Below the pieces are notes generated by a model. The model did not search any database. It was not told where the DNA came from and worked only from the letters and a program-made list of their open reading frames with translations. This document shows, piece after piece, positions 7,001 through 16,100 of a DNA stretch of 36,418 nt; the stretch's first letter is position 1; each line of letters begins with the position of its first letter. Made by a program: the position numbers and the translations under genes. Origin of the DNA: Methylobacterium indicum (GTDB taxonomy: Bacteria; Pseudomonadota; Alphaproteobacteria; Rhizobiales; Beijerinckiaceae); contig NZ_JTHF01000006.1 of NCBI RefSeq assembly GCF_001043895.1, positions 1 to 36,418 on the forward strand, written 5' to 3'.

Positions 7001-7025
7001 TTTACTAGTAAAAATGTAAACTAGT
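7001..7025. repeat. ACTAGT-centred palindromes upstream of the resolvase
   Basis: TTTACTAGTAAA at 7001-7012 is a perfect 12-bp palindrome, and a second ACTAGT lies at 7020-7025 in GTAAACTAGTATAAC. The first shares TTTACTAGTA with 3700-3709 next to the partition operon. They could be binding sites for the same plasmid regulator. The surrounding 6963-7160 region has no gene. Confidence 0.4.
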
Positions 7026-7164
7026 ATAACATTCACTCTTAGGCTCCCCCGGCGCAACCCCGATGCGCCGCTACTATCCTGCGCGAGCGCCTTACCACCT
7101 TGAAGGGCTCGGCCACGAAGGTCACCAAGACGCCTGAGGGCCGGGAGATCGAGCCAAAACTCGG

Positions 7165-7301
7165 CTGCACGGAAAACATGTGTTTTCCGACAGAGGCCGC
7201 GGCAACCCGGCCGCACGCCAGCCCTCGAAGGGAAAAATGCGCGACAAACCCTGTCGGATTGATGTTATGTGCGGAAATAGGGTTTGAAGGGTTTTCCGTA
7301 C
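7165..7301. promoter_or_regulatory. Probable res (resolution) site and resolvase promoter
   Basis: Just upstream of the serine recombinase are several inverted repeats: GGAAAACA/TGTTTTCC separated by 2 bp at about 7171-7188, CGACA/TGTCG around AACCC near 7240, and AAACCCT/AGGGTTT further on, with GTTTTCCG recurring just before the ATG. Tn3-type resolvases act on such dyads located immediately upstream of their own gene and autoregulate there. The exact subsites cannot be fixed by eye. Confidence 0.5.
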
Positions 7302-7883
7302 ATGCTGGTCGGGTACATGCGGGTGTCGACGGCCGACGAGCGCCAATCCGTCGATCTGCAGCGCGACGCGCTGATGGCCGCCGGTGTCGACGAGCGGCAC
7401 TTCTACCAGGACCACGCCTCCGGCGCCCGGGACGACCGGCCTGGGCTGAAGGCCTGCCTCGCCTACCTCAAAGCGGGCGACACCCTCGTGGTGTGGAAGC
7501 TCGACCGGCTCGGCCGCAGCCTCCCGCACCTCTTGGAGGTCATGGGCGACCTGCGGAAGCGCGGCGTCGCCTTCCGCTCACTCACCGAGGCGATGGACAG
7601 CGGGACACCGCACGGCGAGCTGCTGTTCTCGCTGTTCGGGGCGCTTGCGCAGTTCGAACGGCAGCTCACCCGGGAGCGTGTGATCGCCGGACTCGCAGCA
7701 GCCAAGCGCCGAGGGCGCCGCGGCGGCCGACCAACGGCTATCGGCGGCGAGCAGCTCGAGCAAATCACGGCGGCCCTCGACGGCGGTGCCAGCAAGGCCT
7801 CGGTCTGTCGGTCGTTCAAGATCGCCCGCTCGACGCTGATCGACACGCTCGAGCGGACCGGGTGGCAGCGGCCGGCCAAGTGA
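7302..7883 (+). CDS. Serine recombinase (resolvase/invertase family)
   Basis: A 193-aa small serine recombinase. GYMRVST at residues 4-10 carries the nucleophilic serine. LQRDAL, then DRPGLKACLAYLKAGDTLVVWKLDRLGRSL, and FERQLTRERVIAGLAAAKRRGR (the dimer/E helix) follow in the family order. The C-terminus contains a helix-turn-helix (ASKASVCRSFKIARSTLIDTL). Length and motifs are complete. The ATG at 7302 matches the family start; an upstream TTG adds only six residues. A plasmid resolvase of this type converts multimers to monomers at a nearby res site, for which the dyads at 7165-7301 are candidates. No transposase of the Tn3 type is present, so it probably serves plasmid stability. Confidence 0.88.
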   Translation: MLVGYMRVSTADERQSVDLQRDALMAAGVDERHFYQDHASGARDDRPGLKACLAYLKAGDTLVVWKLDRLGRSLPHLLEVMGDLRKRGVAFRSLTEAMDSGTPHGELLFSLFGALAQFERQLTRERVIAGLAAAKRRGRRGGRPTAIGGEQLEQITAALDGGASKASVCRSFKIARSTLIDTLERTGWQRPAK

Positions 7884-7997
7884 CCGGCGCTGGGGCTGCG
7901 CCGCTCTGTCCGCTTGGGTGATGTCCGTTTGAATGCCTGTCCGTTGGATCTTTCAACCCTTGCGGACGTATTTGGCGGCCGTAGCAGTGCTCGCTGC

Positions 7998-8019
7998 GGT
8001 ATACCCCTATGGACGGCCG
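7998..8019 (+). repeat. 22-bp repeat, copy 1 (left flank of the lectin cassette)
   Basis: This matches 8676-8697 at 21 of 22 positions, sharing the exact core CCCCTATGGACGGCCG. The two copies bracket the AT-rich segment holding the secreted lectin-like gene. A diverged third copy occurs near 10581. The stretch between the resolvase stop and this repeat shows no gene. Confidence 0.65.
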
Positions 8020-8286
8020 ATAAAACAAATGATGGCGGCGTGCGACATACGAACGTCTGATACTCATGTCAGAAAAAAGATCTGGTGTGTGGGCTTTCTC
8101 GCTAAAGCAAACGGCTCGCCCCGTTATCGTGCCTGCGGTCGCGCAGGCCATCCGCCTTATCCTTACAGTTATATGGAACATCCTCAGCCTCAAACATAAG
8201 TGTGATTTTGGAAATGTCCATCTCTTGTGGTAATTGATAAGTGTCAGGACCGATTGTGCCACTCATTGTCAAAAGGGGAGGCTAGC

Positions 8287-8604
8287 ATGCGAGCAAAAAC
8301 TCTGTTTTTGACTTTTATTATGATAAGCACGCCCTGCATTGCACAGATTAAAGTCCAAACAGCAACATATGGAGAAAATTGCCCCAGCAATCCATCAGGA
8401 AACGCAACATCATCGGTTGGTAATGAGTGCAACGGCTCTATGAATTGCTCCTATACTGTGGACGTTGGAGAATTAGGCGACCCTTGTGAAATGGTCAAGA
8501 AAAATTTTATTGCACGATACACATGCATTGGCGCCGAAAAATTAAATGTTACTAAAATATCACCGGAAGCAGATGGGAAGACTGCATCGTTATCTTGTCG
8601 TTGA
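8287..8604 (+). CDS. Secreted SUEL-lectin-like protein
   Basis: A 105-aa protein with a clear signal peptide (hydrophobic LFLTFIMISTPCIAQ, cleavage likely near residue 20). The mature part begins with ATYGENCPSNPSGN, then NECNGSMNCSYTVDVGELGDP and YTCIG, ending LSCR. ATYGxNC, CNGxxxCxYxVDVxxLGDP and YxC are the signature of bacterial domains related to rhamnose/galactose-binding SUEL lectins. Six cysteines in the mature part suggest three disulfides. GGGGAGG lies 5 nt before the ATG, a very strong ribosome site. The gene is much more AT-rich than its surroundings, which points to transfer. A sugar-binding or envelope role is inferred from family only. Confidence 0.75.
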   Translation: MRAKTLFLTFIMISTPCIAQIKVQTATYGENCPSNPSGNATSSVGNECNGSMNCSYTVDVGELGDPCEMVKKNFIARYTCIGAEKLNVTKISPEADGKTASLSCR

Positions 8605-8647
8605 TCAACTTTCGTGTTTAAACATAACTTGCTTTGTTACGTTACAA

Positions 8648-8668
8648 AAAACGAAGATATTTCGTTTT
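8648..8668 (+). terminator. Hairpin after the lectin gene
   Basis: AAAACGAA at 8648-8655 pairs with TTCGTTTT at 8661-8668 around a 5-nt loop, about 45 bp after the lectin stop. The stem itself ends in TTTT, which can act as the U-rich part of an intrinsic terminator. It directly adjoins repeat copy 2. Confidence 0.5.
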
Positions 8669-8675
8669 CCGTTAG

Positions 8676-8697
8676 GGTATGCCCCTATGGACGGCCG
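8676..8697 (+). repeat. 22-bp repeat, copy 2 (right flank of the lectin cassette)
   Basis: Near-identical to 7998-8019 (one A/G difference). With the bases just upstream it forms an imperfect dyad, TCCGTTAGGG against CCCCTATGGA, around TATG, a layout reminiscent of tyrosine-recombinase core sites with two arms and a short centre. Composition switches from AT-rich to GC-rich immediately after it. Confidence 0.65.
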
Positions 8698-8737
8698 GAA
8701 TACTGAACGGACCCCGGATCGCCGCGCCTACGACCCG

Positions 8738-8908
8738 CTATGTTTCGCAGGCTTGTAGATGCCCTTCCTCACTGCATGCCGTCCAGGGCGCGTCCCGCTC
8801 GATGTCGGAGAGGTGGCCCTGCGAGATGCCGAGCACCGCCGCCAGCGCAGCCCGAGTGCAGCCGTGATGCTTGCGGGCCGCGGTCACCAGCAAGCCGTAC
8901 TCGGTCAG
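8738..8908 (-). pseudogene. XRE-family helix-turn-helix remnant
   Basis: On the minus strand the frame reads LTEYGLLVTAARKHHG, then TRAALAAVLGISQGHLSDIE, a good Cro/C1-type helix-turn-helix, then runs into unrelated residues and a TAG. Relatives usually start MTEYGLLV; here that first codon is CTG and an in-frame TAG lies a few codons upstream, so no ordinary start exists. The C-terminal half of the usual regulator is also lost. It looks like a decayed fragment. Confidence 0.55.
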
Positions 8909-9061
8909 TAGTATGACGAACTAGTGCGGGGTGGAGACCTCTTCGGCCTACTGGCCTACTGGCCTAGGCCATGTATTCAATAACACGTTAAATTATTCTT
9001 AACTCGCAATCCTCAGCTTAGATTACAGCAAAACTGACGCACCTTACCTGAGATATATCAA

Positions 9062-10541
9062 ATGATAAAGTTCGATGGTGAACTCAAGGCTAAGTTGAAT
9101 GCGCTTGACGTCTCGCAAGCGTTGATCGAGTTCGACCTCGACGGCAAGGTCGTCACGGCCAACGCCAACTTCCTGGCAGCCCTGGGTTACCGGCTGGAGG
9201 AGATCCGTGGCAAGCACCACTCCATGTTCGTCGATCCTGCCGAGCGCGAGGGTCACGCATACCGCCAATTCTGGGACGCTCTGCGCCGCGGCGAGCATCA
9301 GGTCGCTGAGTACAAGCGCATCGGCAAGGGCGGCCGGGAGGTCTGGATCCAAGCTAGCTACAACCCGCTTGTGGGCCGTAACGGCAAACCCTACGGCGTG
9401 TTCAAGTGCGCGACCGACATCACCGCGCAGAAGCTGCGCAACGCCGACAATTAAGGCAAGCTCGACGCCCTTGACCGCTCGCAGGGCATCATCGAGTTCT
9501 CCCTCGACGGCACCATCATTACTGCAAACGCCAACTTCCTGGCGGTGGTCGGCTTTGGCCTCGACGAGGTGAAGGGCAAGCATCACTCGATGTTCGTTGG
9601 CGCTGCCGAGCGTGGGAGCGCCGCCTACCGCGCGTTCTGGGAGGCACTCGGTCGTGGCGAATTCCAGCAGGCCGAGTACAAGCGCATCGGCAAGGGCGGG
9701 CGAGAAGTCTACATCCAAGCCACCTATAACCCGGTGCGCGACGCCTCCGGGCGGCTGGTCAAGGTCGTCAAGTTCGCCACCGATACCACCAAGGCGGTCG
9801 AGGAACGACTGCGCCGGGCCGAACTCCACCGCAGCGTCGACCGCGACCTCGATGGCATCGCCACGTCGATTTCGCACGCTTCGCAGCAGGCAGTAGTGTG
9901 TGGCGAGCGCCGCCGAGCAGGCATCGGGCAATACGCAGAGCGTCGCCGCCGGCGCCGAGGAGCTAGCCTCATCGGTCGGCGAGATCGGTCGGCAGGTCAA
10001 TCGGGCTCTACAGGTCACCGGGCGTGCCGTCGAGCAGGCCAATGCGACCTCGACCGTGGTCGCCGGGCTGGCCGCATCAGCACAGCGCATCGGCGACGTG
10101 GTCGCCTTGATCTCGGGCATCGCCTCGCAGACCAACCTCTTGGCGCTCAACGCTACCATCGAGGCGGCCCGAGCCGGAGAGGCCGGAAAGGGGTTCGCGG
10201 TCGTCGCCACCGAGGTGAAGCAGCTCGCCGCGCAGACAGCCCGAGCAACCGAGAGCATCAGCGGCCAGATTGCCGAGACGCAGACGGCGGCGAACCAAGC
10301 GGCGACCGCCATCTCGGGCATCGGCGAGACCATCGGCGAGGTCAACGACATCTCCTCGGCCATTTCGACGGCCGTCGAGCAGCAGGCCGCGGTTGCACAA
10401 GAGATGTCCGCCAACATGCAAGCCATGACGCAGGCGGTCTCCGAGATCAGCCGCAGCGTCGGCCTGATCGCCACCGCCACCCAAGAGGTCAATGCCTCGG
10501 CACGCTTGGTTCGCGAAGCGTCTCGCAACATGGTTGCCTGA
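9062..10541 (+). pseudogene. Methyl-accepting chemotaxis protein with two PAS domains, broken
   Basis: Two tandem PAS domains (each with GKHHSMFV, then AEYKRIGKGGREV and a YNP block) precede a methyl-accepting signalling domain with the conserved hairpin tip [20 protein letters not shown]. This is a soluble chemoreceptor architecture common in Rhizobiales; no transmembrane segment is present. The gene is interrupted twice: an in-frame TAA at 9452-9454 between the PAS domains, and a frameshift near 9895 between the second PAS domain and the signalling domain. The reading frame resumes cleanly after each lesion, so both are recent. Translation would give only a lone PAS domain of 130 aa from the first ATG. 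Confidence 0.8.
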
Positions 10542-10577
10542 GGATCGGCCGGCCGCACTGGATGAAGATGCTGTCCG

Positions 10578-10605
10578 TTACGGTATACCCGTGCGGACAT
10601 GCCGG
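10578..10605 (+). repeat. Diverged third copy of the 22-bp repeat
   Basis: Starting at 10581, CGGTATACCC matches copy 1, followed by a gapped match to its second half ending in GCCGG. With the flanking bases it forms a dyad whose outer arms are TGTCCG and CGGACA. It lies about 40 bp after the chemoreceptor pseudogene, so copies 2 and 3 bracket that pseudogene. Confidence 0.4.
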
Positions 10606-11005
10606 AGGCACACGGTTGTTTCAAAGGGGTCTTAGACGCTCACCCAAGGCGCGTTCCAATCTGTGGGCCACTCATGTAGACGCTTTCCCTTTGCTGGCCG
10701 CTGTGATCATTGTTAGGCATCTCACAAGAACTTATTGGAAAGAAGTCTTGCAAGACCCGATATCAATAGCCGTTCGAAACTCAGCTATCTTACTTGCATG
10801 ATTTATTTGTAATAATATAATTATAAATCAAGAAATGTATCTCATACAATAAAAAATATTATGAATATAGAAATCATTATCATTATTGCACAAGTAAAAA
10901 CCATATTTGCTTCCTGAAGAATGTGCCTACGAACTCGACGACGCCCTTTGGGGGCATGTTGTGTAGGATAATTTTGTCGAGCCAATTTCTTGCTAGCCAT
11001 GGAAT
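10606..11005. other. Gene-free, largely AT-rich region
   Basis: No credible gene was found. A plus-strand frame reaching 10801 gives plausible-looking residues but is only the out-of-frame run-on of the chemoreceptor pseudogene. From about 10795 to 10905 the DNA is very AT-rich. It is the downstream boundary of the metal-resistance operon; a weak GCCC/GGGGC hairpin near 10950 could contribute to termination. Confidence 0.4.
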
Positions 11006-11923
11006 TTACACCGATGATTTGGCTGTTTCAGATGCAATATTTTCGTCTTCAACTTGAATTGTTAGATGATCAATATCGTATTGCGCCTTCACATCAGCAC
11101 GAATTGCCCGTATCACGCGGGGGCCATCCGACACATCGTCGAGGATTACGTGGCAAGTCATCGCGTTGAAGCCTGAGGTCAGCGTCCAGGCATGCAGGTC
11201 GTAGGCGCGCCGTACGCCCGGCATTGCTTCGATCTTGGCTTTCAAGGCCGCGAGATCGACGCCTGGCGGTGTACCCTCCAAGAGGATGTGCAGCGCCTCG
11301 TTCAGGAGCTTCCAAGTACGTGGAATGATGAACAAGCCGATCCCGGCACCGATGAGAGGATCGACCCAGCGCCAGCCGGTCGCCATCACCACCAAGGCCG
11401 CGACGATGACGCCGACCGAGCCCAGCATGTCGGAGAAGACCTCGAAGTAGGCGCCCTTGACGTTGAGGCTCTCCGACGAGCCGCCTGCCAGCAGCTTCAT
11501 GCTGACAAGGTTCACCCCGAGACCAATAAGTGCCACCAGCATCATCGGCCAGCCGAGGATTTCGTTCGGCTCGACGAAACGGCGGTAAGCCTCGTAGAGA
11601 ATGTAGGCTGTCACACCGAGCAGCACGACGGCATTGGCCAGTGCCGCCAGGATTTCGAAGCGCATGTAGCCGAAGCTCTTCCCGGGTGTCGGCGCCTTTG
11701 CGGAGTAGTGGATGGCGAGCAACGCGAGGGCGAGGCCACCCGCATCGGTAACCATGTGGGCAGCGTCGGCCAGAAGCGCGAGGCTGCCGGTGAGGAGGCC
11801 CCCGATGACCTCGGCCAGCATGTAGGTCAGTGTCAGGGCTAGCGCCCAGGCGAGGCGGCTCTTGTTCCTCGCCGCGGCTGAGCCCGATGGGATGCCGCCG
11901 CCGTGCGCGTGTCCGTGTCCCAT
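11006..11923 (-). CDS. czcD: Cation diffusion facilitator (CzcD-type Zn/Co/Cd exporter)
   Basis: A 305-aa CDF transporter that exchanges cytoplasmic divalent metal for protons. It has a short His-rich N-terminus (GHGHAHGG), six predicted transmembrane segments, and the metal-site motif ADAAHMVTDAGGLALALLA in helix 2. The helix 5 counterpart is VFSDMLGSVGVIVAAL (HxxxD and DxxxS/D type sites). A cytoplasmic C-terminal domain of the normal length includes LHAWTLTSGFNAMTCHV. The ATG at 11923 starts the usual GHGHxHG segment. It is the last gene of the minus-strand metal operon, 46 bp after the secreted paralog pair, and is probably co-regulated with czcBA. Confidence 0.9.
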   Translation of the reverse strand: MGHGHAHGGGIPSGSAAARNKSRLAWALALTLTYMLAEVIGGLLTGSLALLADAAHMVTDAGGLALALLAIHYSAKAPTPGKSFGYMRFEILAALANAVVLLGVTAYILYEAYRRFVEPNEILGWPMMLVALIGLGVNLVSMKLLAGGSSESLNVKGAYFEVFSDMLGSVGVIVAALVVMATGWRWVDPLIGAGIGLFIIPRTWKLLNEALHILLEGTPPGVDLAALKAKIEAMPGVRRAYDLHAWTLTSGFNAMTCHVILDDVSDGPRVIRAIRADVKAQYDIDHLTIQVEDENIASETAKSSV

Positions 11924-11969
11924 GATTGCTTTCAATCCCTGTGGTGATGGTCGAAGAAGCTGGTCGGTG

Positions 11970-12545
11970 TCAGGGACTGCCGGTCCCGATGAGATCAGCC
12001 ATGTGCGTACCGGCCGGATGCCCGGTCTCGGCGTGGTGGGTCCCGGAGCACGCCGCGTAGCCAGGGCCGAATGCCGTCATGACCAGTTCGCGGTTTCCAT
12101 CCGCAGCCTCCCGGCTTGCCAGGAGCGCGCGTCCGCCTGGCCAGACCTCCGAGTCGGCCGTTCCGCCGACACCGGGCTCCCCATAGCGGCGGACGCCCTC
12201 GGCATGGATGGCTCGACGTGTTCGCGCGAGGGCTTCTCCAGACATCGGCAGGCCGACCCAAACCACCTGCTGCAGCCCCTCGTCCCGGCAGATCACCAGG
12301 ATCACCTCGGCCGTCGCCGGCCCGTTGGCCGGGTCCCAGCCGCGCGGGTAGAACAGCGCGGTCAGGTTCGCCTCGTGCTCGGCCTTGAGTGGAGGTGGCA
12401 CTTTGGTGATCGGACCCCAGGCGAGGCCAAACGGCGCCCCGTCGACAGAAAGCTCGGCCGCAGTTGCCGCGTGCGTCAGGACGAGGGCGGTCGACACAAT
12501 CGCCCATCCCGACACCCAGCGCCCGCGCCGATGTCCGTCTGCCAT
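11970..12545 (-). CDS. Secreted protein of unknown function, paralog 2
   Basis: A 191-aa protein with a signal peptide (cleavage near ATAA, residue 29). Its mature part is clearly related to the gene immediately upstream (12558-13178): both have APFGLAW, EAN(L/V)TA, an RGxxPAxG-like segment, CRDEGLQ(Q/R)V(V/I)W, and a second cysteine followed by a His-containing HHAETGH or HREEAGH stretch. The two shared cysteines could form a disulfide, and the His-rich end could bind metal. I know no named family. Its place between czcA and czcD suggests a periplasmic accessory in metal resistance. Confidence 0.75.
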   Translation of the reverse strand: MADGHRRGRWVSGWAIVSTALVLTHAATAAELSVDGAPFGLAWGPITKVPPPLKAEHEANLTALFYPRGWDPANGPATAEVILVICRDEGLQQVVWVGLPMSGEALARTRRAIHAEGVRRYGEPGVGGTADSEVWPGGRALLASREAADGNRELVMTAFGPGYAACSGTHHAETGHPAGTHMADLIGTGSP

Positions 12546-12557
12546 GGTATGATTGGC

Positions 12558-13178
12558 CTATCGTTGGCTCGGGTTCGGGAGCGATGCAGGAGCCTGGCTC
12601 CGGATGCGGGGCGGTCGCGATGCCAGAGGTTGGAAGAGCTCGGCCACATGGTCGACCGCAGAGTGGCCGGCCTCCTCGCGGTGACGGTCGGAGCAGCGGG
12701 AGAACCCGTCGCCCTCGCTCACCATGACGATCTGCTCACCCCGGCCGGGACTGTCGCGCACTCCGAGTAGGACACCCGTCGGCCAGATCACCGAACGCGG
12801 ATAGGGGCCGGGCCGCGAAGCTCCATGCCCGCGGGCGCCATTCGCCAGGAGTTGCTCGTATAGGTCCACCCGTTCGGGAACCGAGAGGATTTGGCTGAAC
12901 CAGATCACGCGCTGCAAGCCCTCGTCCCGGCAGACGTCGAGGACGACCTCCTGGGTGTCGGTGCCGGTGGCCGGGGGATGGCCGCGGAAGTAGATCATGG
13001 CCGTGACGTTGGCCTCCTGGTCCATCAGGGTCGGCCTGGGCATGTCCGTCTTCGATGCCCAGGCGAGGCCGAACGGTGCCTCGGCCACCGGTGCTCCGGC
13101 CGCTTCGACGCCAGCGGCCTGCAAGCCCACGGCGAGCATGACCGCTCCGACCACCCTCTCGTATCGCCTGCGCATCAT
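12558..13178 (-). CDS. Secreted protein of unknown function, paralog 1
   Basis: A 206-aa exported protein (signal peptide with VVGAVMLAVGLQAAGVEAAG). It shares its core with the next gene: APFGLAW, DQEANVTAMIYFRG, VCRDEGLQRVIWFS, and CSDRHREEAGH near the end. Both copies keep two cysteines in the same relative places. Its tail is longer and basic. The start ATG is a single base beyond the TGA of czcA, so the two are translationally coupled. The tandem duplication after czcA argues for a role with the efflux pump in the periplasm, but no biochemical function can be assigned. Confidence 0.75.
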   Translation of the reverse strand: MMRRRYERVVGAVMLAVGLQAAGVEAAGAPVAEAPFGLAWASKTDMPRPTLMDQEANVTAMIYFRGHPPATGTDTQEVVLDVCRDEGLQRVIWFSQILSVPERVDLYEQLLANGARGHGASRPGPYPRSVIWPTGVLLGVRDSPGRGEQIVMVSEGDGFSRCSDRHREEAGHSAVDHVAELFQPLASRPPRIRSQAPASLPNPSQR

Positions 13179-13179
13179 C

Positions 13180-16100
13180 TCACTCCGCTGCTTTGAGGGG
13201 CCGCTGAGCCAGTTCGGGCGGGCGCTCGGCCGCCTTCGCGACCGTCACCTTGCCGAAGCGGGCGTAGAGCGCGGGCAGCACGATCAGCGTGAGCAGAGTG
13301 GCGCTGATCAGGCCGCCGATAACCACGGTCGCGAGAGGTCGCTGGATCTCCGCGCCGGTCTCCGTCGCGATGGCCATCGGCACGAAGCCGAGCGAGGCCA
13401 CGAGCGCCGTCATCGCCACCGGTCGCAATCGAGTCATGGCGCCCTCGAGGATGGCTTCGCGCTTCGGGCGCCCCTCCGCTACGAGTTGCTTGATGAAGGT
13501 CAGCATCACGAGGCCGTTGAGCACCGCCACGCCCGACAGCGCAATGAACCCGACCGCAGCCGGAACCGAGACCGGCATGCCGCGCAGCCACAAGGCTGCG
13601 ATGCCGCCGGTGAGGGCGAGGGGCACGGCACTGAACACCAGGAGCGCGTCGCGCGGCGAGCCCAGCGCCGAGTAGAGCAGCAGGAAGATCAGGAAGAAGC
13701 AGACCGGCACCACCACCATCAAGCGCCGCTTGGCTGAGGCGAGGTTCTCGAACTGACCGCCCCAGGTCACGTAGTAGCCGGGGGGAAGTTGCACCTGGCT
13801 GCCGACCTTGGCCTGCGCCTCCGCCACGAGCGAGCCGATGTCGCGACCACGCACGTTGGCGGTTACCACCACCCGCCGTTTGCCGTTCTCGCGGCTGATC
13901 TGGTTCGGCCCTTCGGTGACCGAAAAGCGCGCCACCTGCTTCAGCAGCACAGAGCTCGCCCGGCCATTCGCTCCCGCCGGCAGCGGCACCGGGATGTTCT
14001 CCAAGGCCTCGCGGTCCTCGCGCACCGTGTCGGTCAGGCGCACAACGATGGGAAAGCGCCGGTCCCCCTCGAACACGACGCCGGCATCGCGGCCGCCGAT
14101 CGCCGCCCCGATGACCTCCTGGATGGCACTGGTGCTGAGGCCGTAGCGAGCGGCTTCCGCCTTGTCGATCTTGATCTCCAGGAACGGCAGGCCGGCAGTC
14201 TGCTCGACCTTCACGTCCTCGGCGCCCGTGATGCCTCGCAGCGCACCAGCTACTTGGTTGGCCGCTTTCAGCATCGGCTCGAACTCCTCGCCGAACACCT
14301 TGACGGCGAGGTCGCCGCGGGTGCCGGCGAGCAGCTCGTTGAAGCGCAGCTGGATCGGCTGGGAGAACTCGTACACGTTGCCGGCGAGCTTGCCGACCGC
14401 GGCCTCGATCTGCTCCTGCAGCTCGGCCTTGCTCAGGGACGGGTCCGGCCATTCGGCCTGGGGCTTGAGGATGACGAAGGTGTCGGACGAGTTCGGCGGC
14501 ATCGGGTCGGAGGCGACCTCCGCCGTGCCGGTCTTCGAGAAGACGTAGGCCACCTGCGGAAACTTCGAGATCACCTGCTCGACCTTGAGCTGCATCGCCT
14601 GCGACTGGGTCAGGGAGGTCGAGGGGATGCGCGTTGCGTTGAGCGCGATGCTCTTCTCGTCGAGCTGAGGGATGAACTCGGTGCCGAGCCGCGTGAACAG
14701 CACGCCGGCTCCGACGAGGAGGAGCAGCGAGCCGCCGATGAACACGAACGGGGCCCGCACCGCCGCGGCCAGGACTGGCCGGTAGGTGGCCTTGAGCGAC
14801 CGGATGATGAGATTGTCCTCCTCGGTCACCTTGCCGGTGATGGCGATGGCAATGAGCGCCGGCACGAAGGTCAGCGACAGGACGAAGGCCGCGGCGAGCG
14901 CGATGATGACGGTCAGCGCCATCGGCTCGAACATCTTGCCCTCGACCCCGGTGAAGGTCAGGAGCGGGACGTAGACCAGGATGATGATCGCCTGCCCGTA
15001 GAGCGAGGGCTTGATCATCTCCTCGGCCGAGGCCCGAACCGTCTGCAGGCGCTCCTCGGTGTCGAGCCCCCTGCCCAGTTCGTGCTGCTTCTCGGCAAGG
15101 TGACGCAGCGCGTTCTCGGTGATGATGACGGCGCCGTCGACGATCAATCCGAAATCCAGGGCGCCCAGGCTCATCAGGTTGGCCGAGATCTTCGCCTCGA
15201 CCATGCCTGTCAGGGTCATCAGCATGGCGACTGGGATGACCAGCGCTGTGATGATCGCGGCGCGGATGTTTCCGAGCAGCAGGAACAGGATGACGATGAC
15301 GAGGGCGGCACCCTCGGACAGGTTCTTGACCACCGTCTTCACGGTCGCCTCGACGAGGCGGGTGCGGTCGAGGATGGTCTGGACCTCGATCCCGGGCGGC
15401 AGCGAGGCACGGATCTGGTTCATCCGGGCATCGACCGCGGCGGCGACCGTGCGGCTGTTCTCGCCGATCAGCATCAGGGCGGTGCCGACGACGACCTCCT
15501 GCCCGTTCTCGCTGCCCGAGCCCGTGCGCAGGTCGCGCCCGATGCGCACCTCGGCGATGTCGCGGATGCGGATCGGCACGCCGCCGCGCGTCGCAACCAC
15601 GACCTCGCCGATCTCCTCCATGCTCTCCAGTCGGCCGGCAGCGCGCACGACGTAGCCTTCGCCGTTGTCCTCCAGGTAGCGGGCGCCCTGGTTGGCGTTG
15701 TTCGCCTCCAGCGCCCGGGCGATGTCGCCGAACGACAGGTCGAGGGCGGCGAGCTTCGTCGGGTCGGGCTGGACGTGGTACTGCTTCTCGAAACCGCCGA
15801 TACCGTCGATGCCGGCCACGCCCGGCACGGTCTTGATCTGTGGACGGATGATCCAGTCCTGGACGGTGCGCAGGTAGGCGGTCTGCTCCAACTCGGTCCT
15901 GAGCCGCTGCCCCTCGGGCGTCAGGTAGCTGCCGTCGGGTTGCCAGCCGGGCTTGCCGGTCTCGGAAACCTTGCGCTCACCGGGCTTCGCGTAGTGGACC
16001 GACCACATGTAGATCTCGCCCAGGCCCGTCGAGATCGGTCCCATGCTGGGTTCGGCACCGGGCGGCAGGTCCTGCTTCACCTGGGCGAGACGCTCGGCGA

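Noticed and set aside
9044..10624. 526-aa open frame on the minus strand
   Set aside because: It is antisense to the PAS-PAS chemoreceptor pseudogene, whose plus-strand product has full domain motifs. The minus frame has repetitive Ala/Val/Leu content typical of GC-rich shadows.
10625..10801. Possible peptide after the chemoreceptor
   Set aside because: Only a run-on of an out-of-frame stretch, with no start, ribosome site or recognised family.
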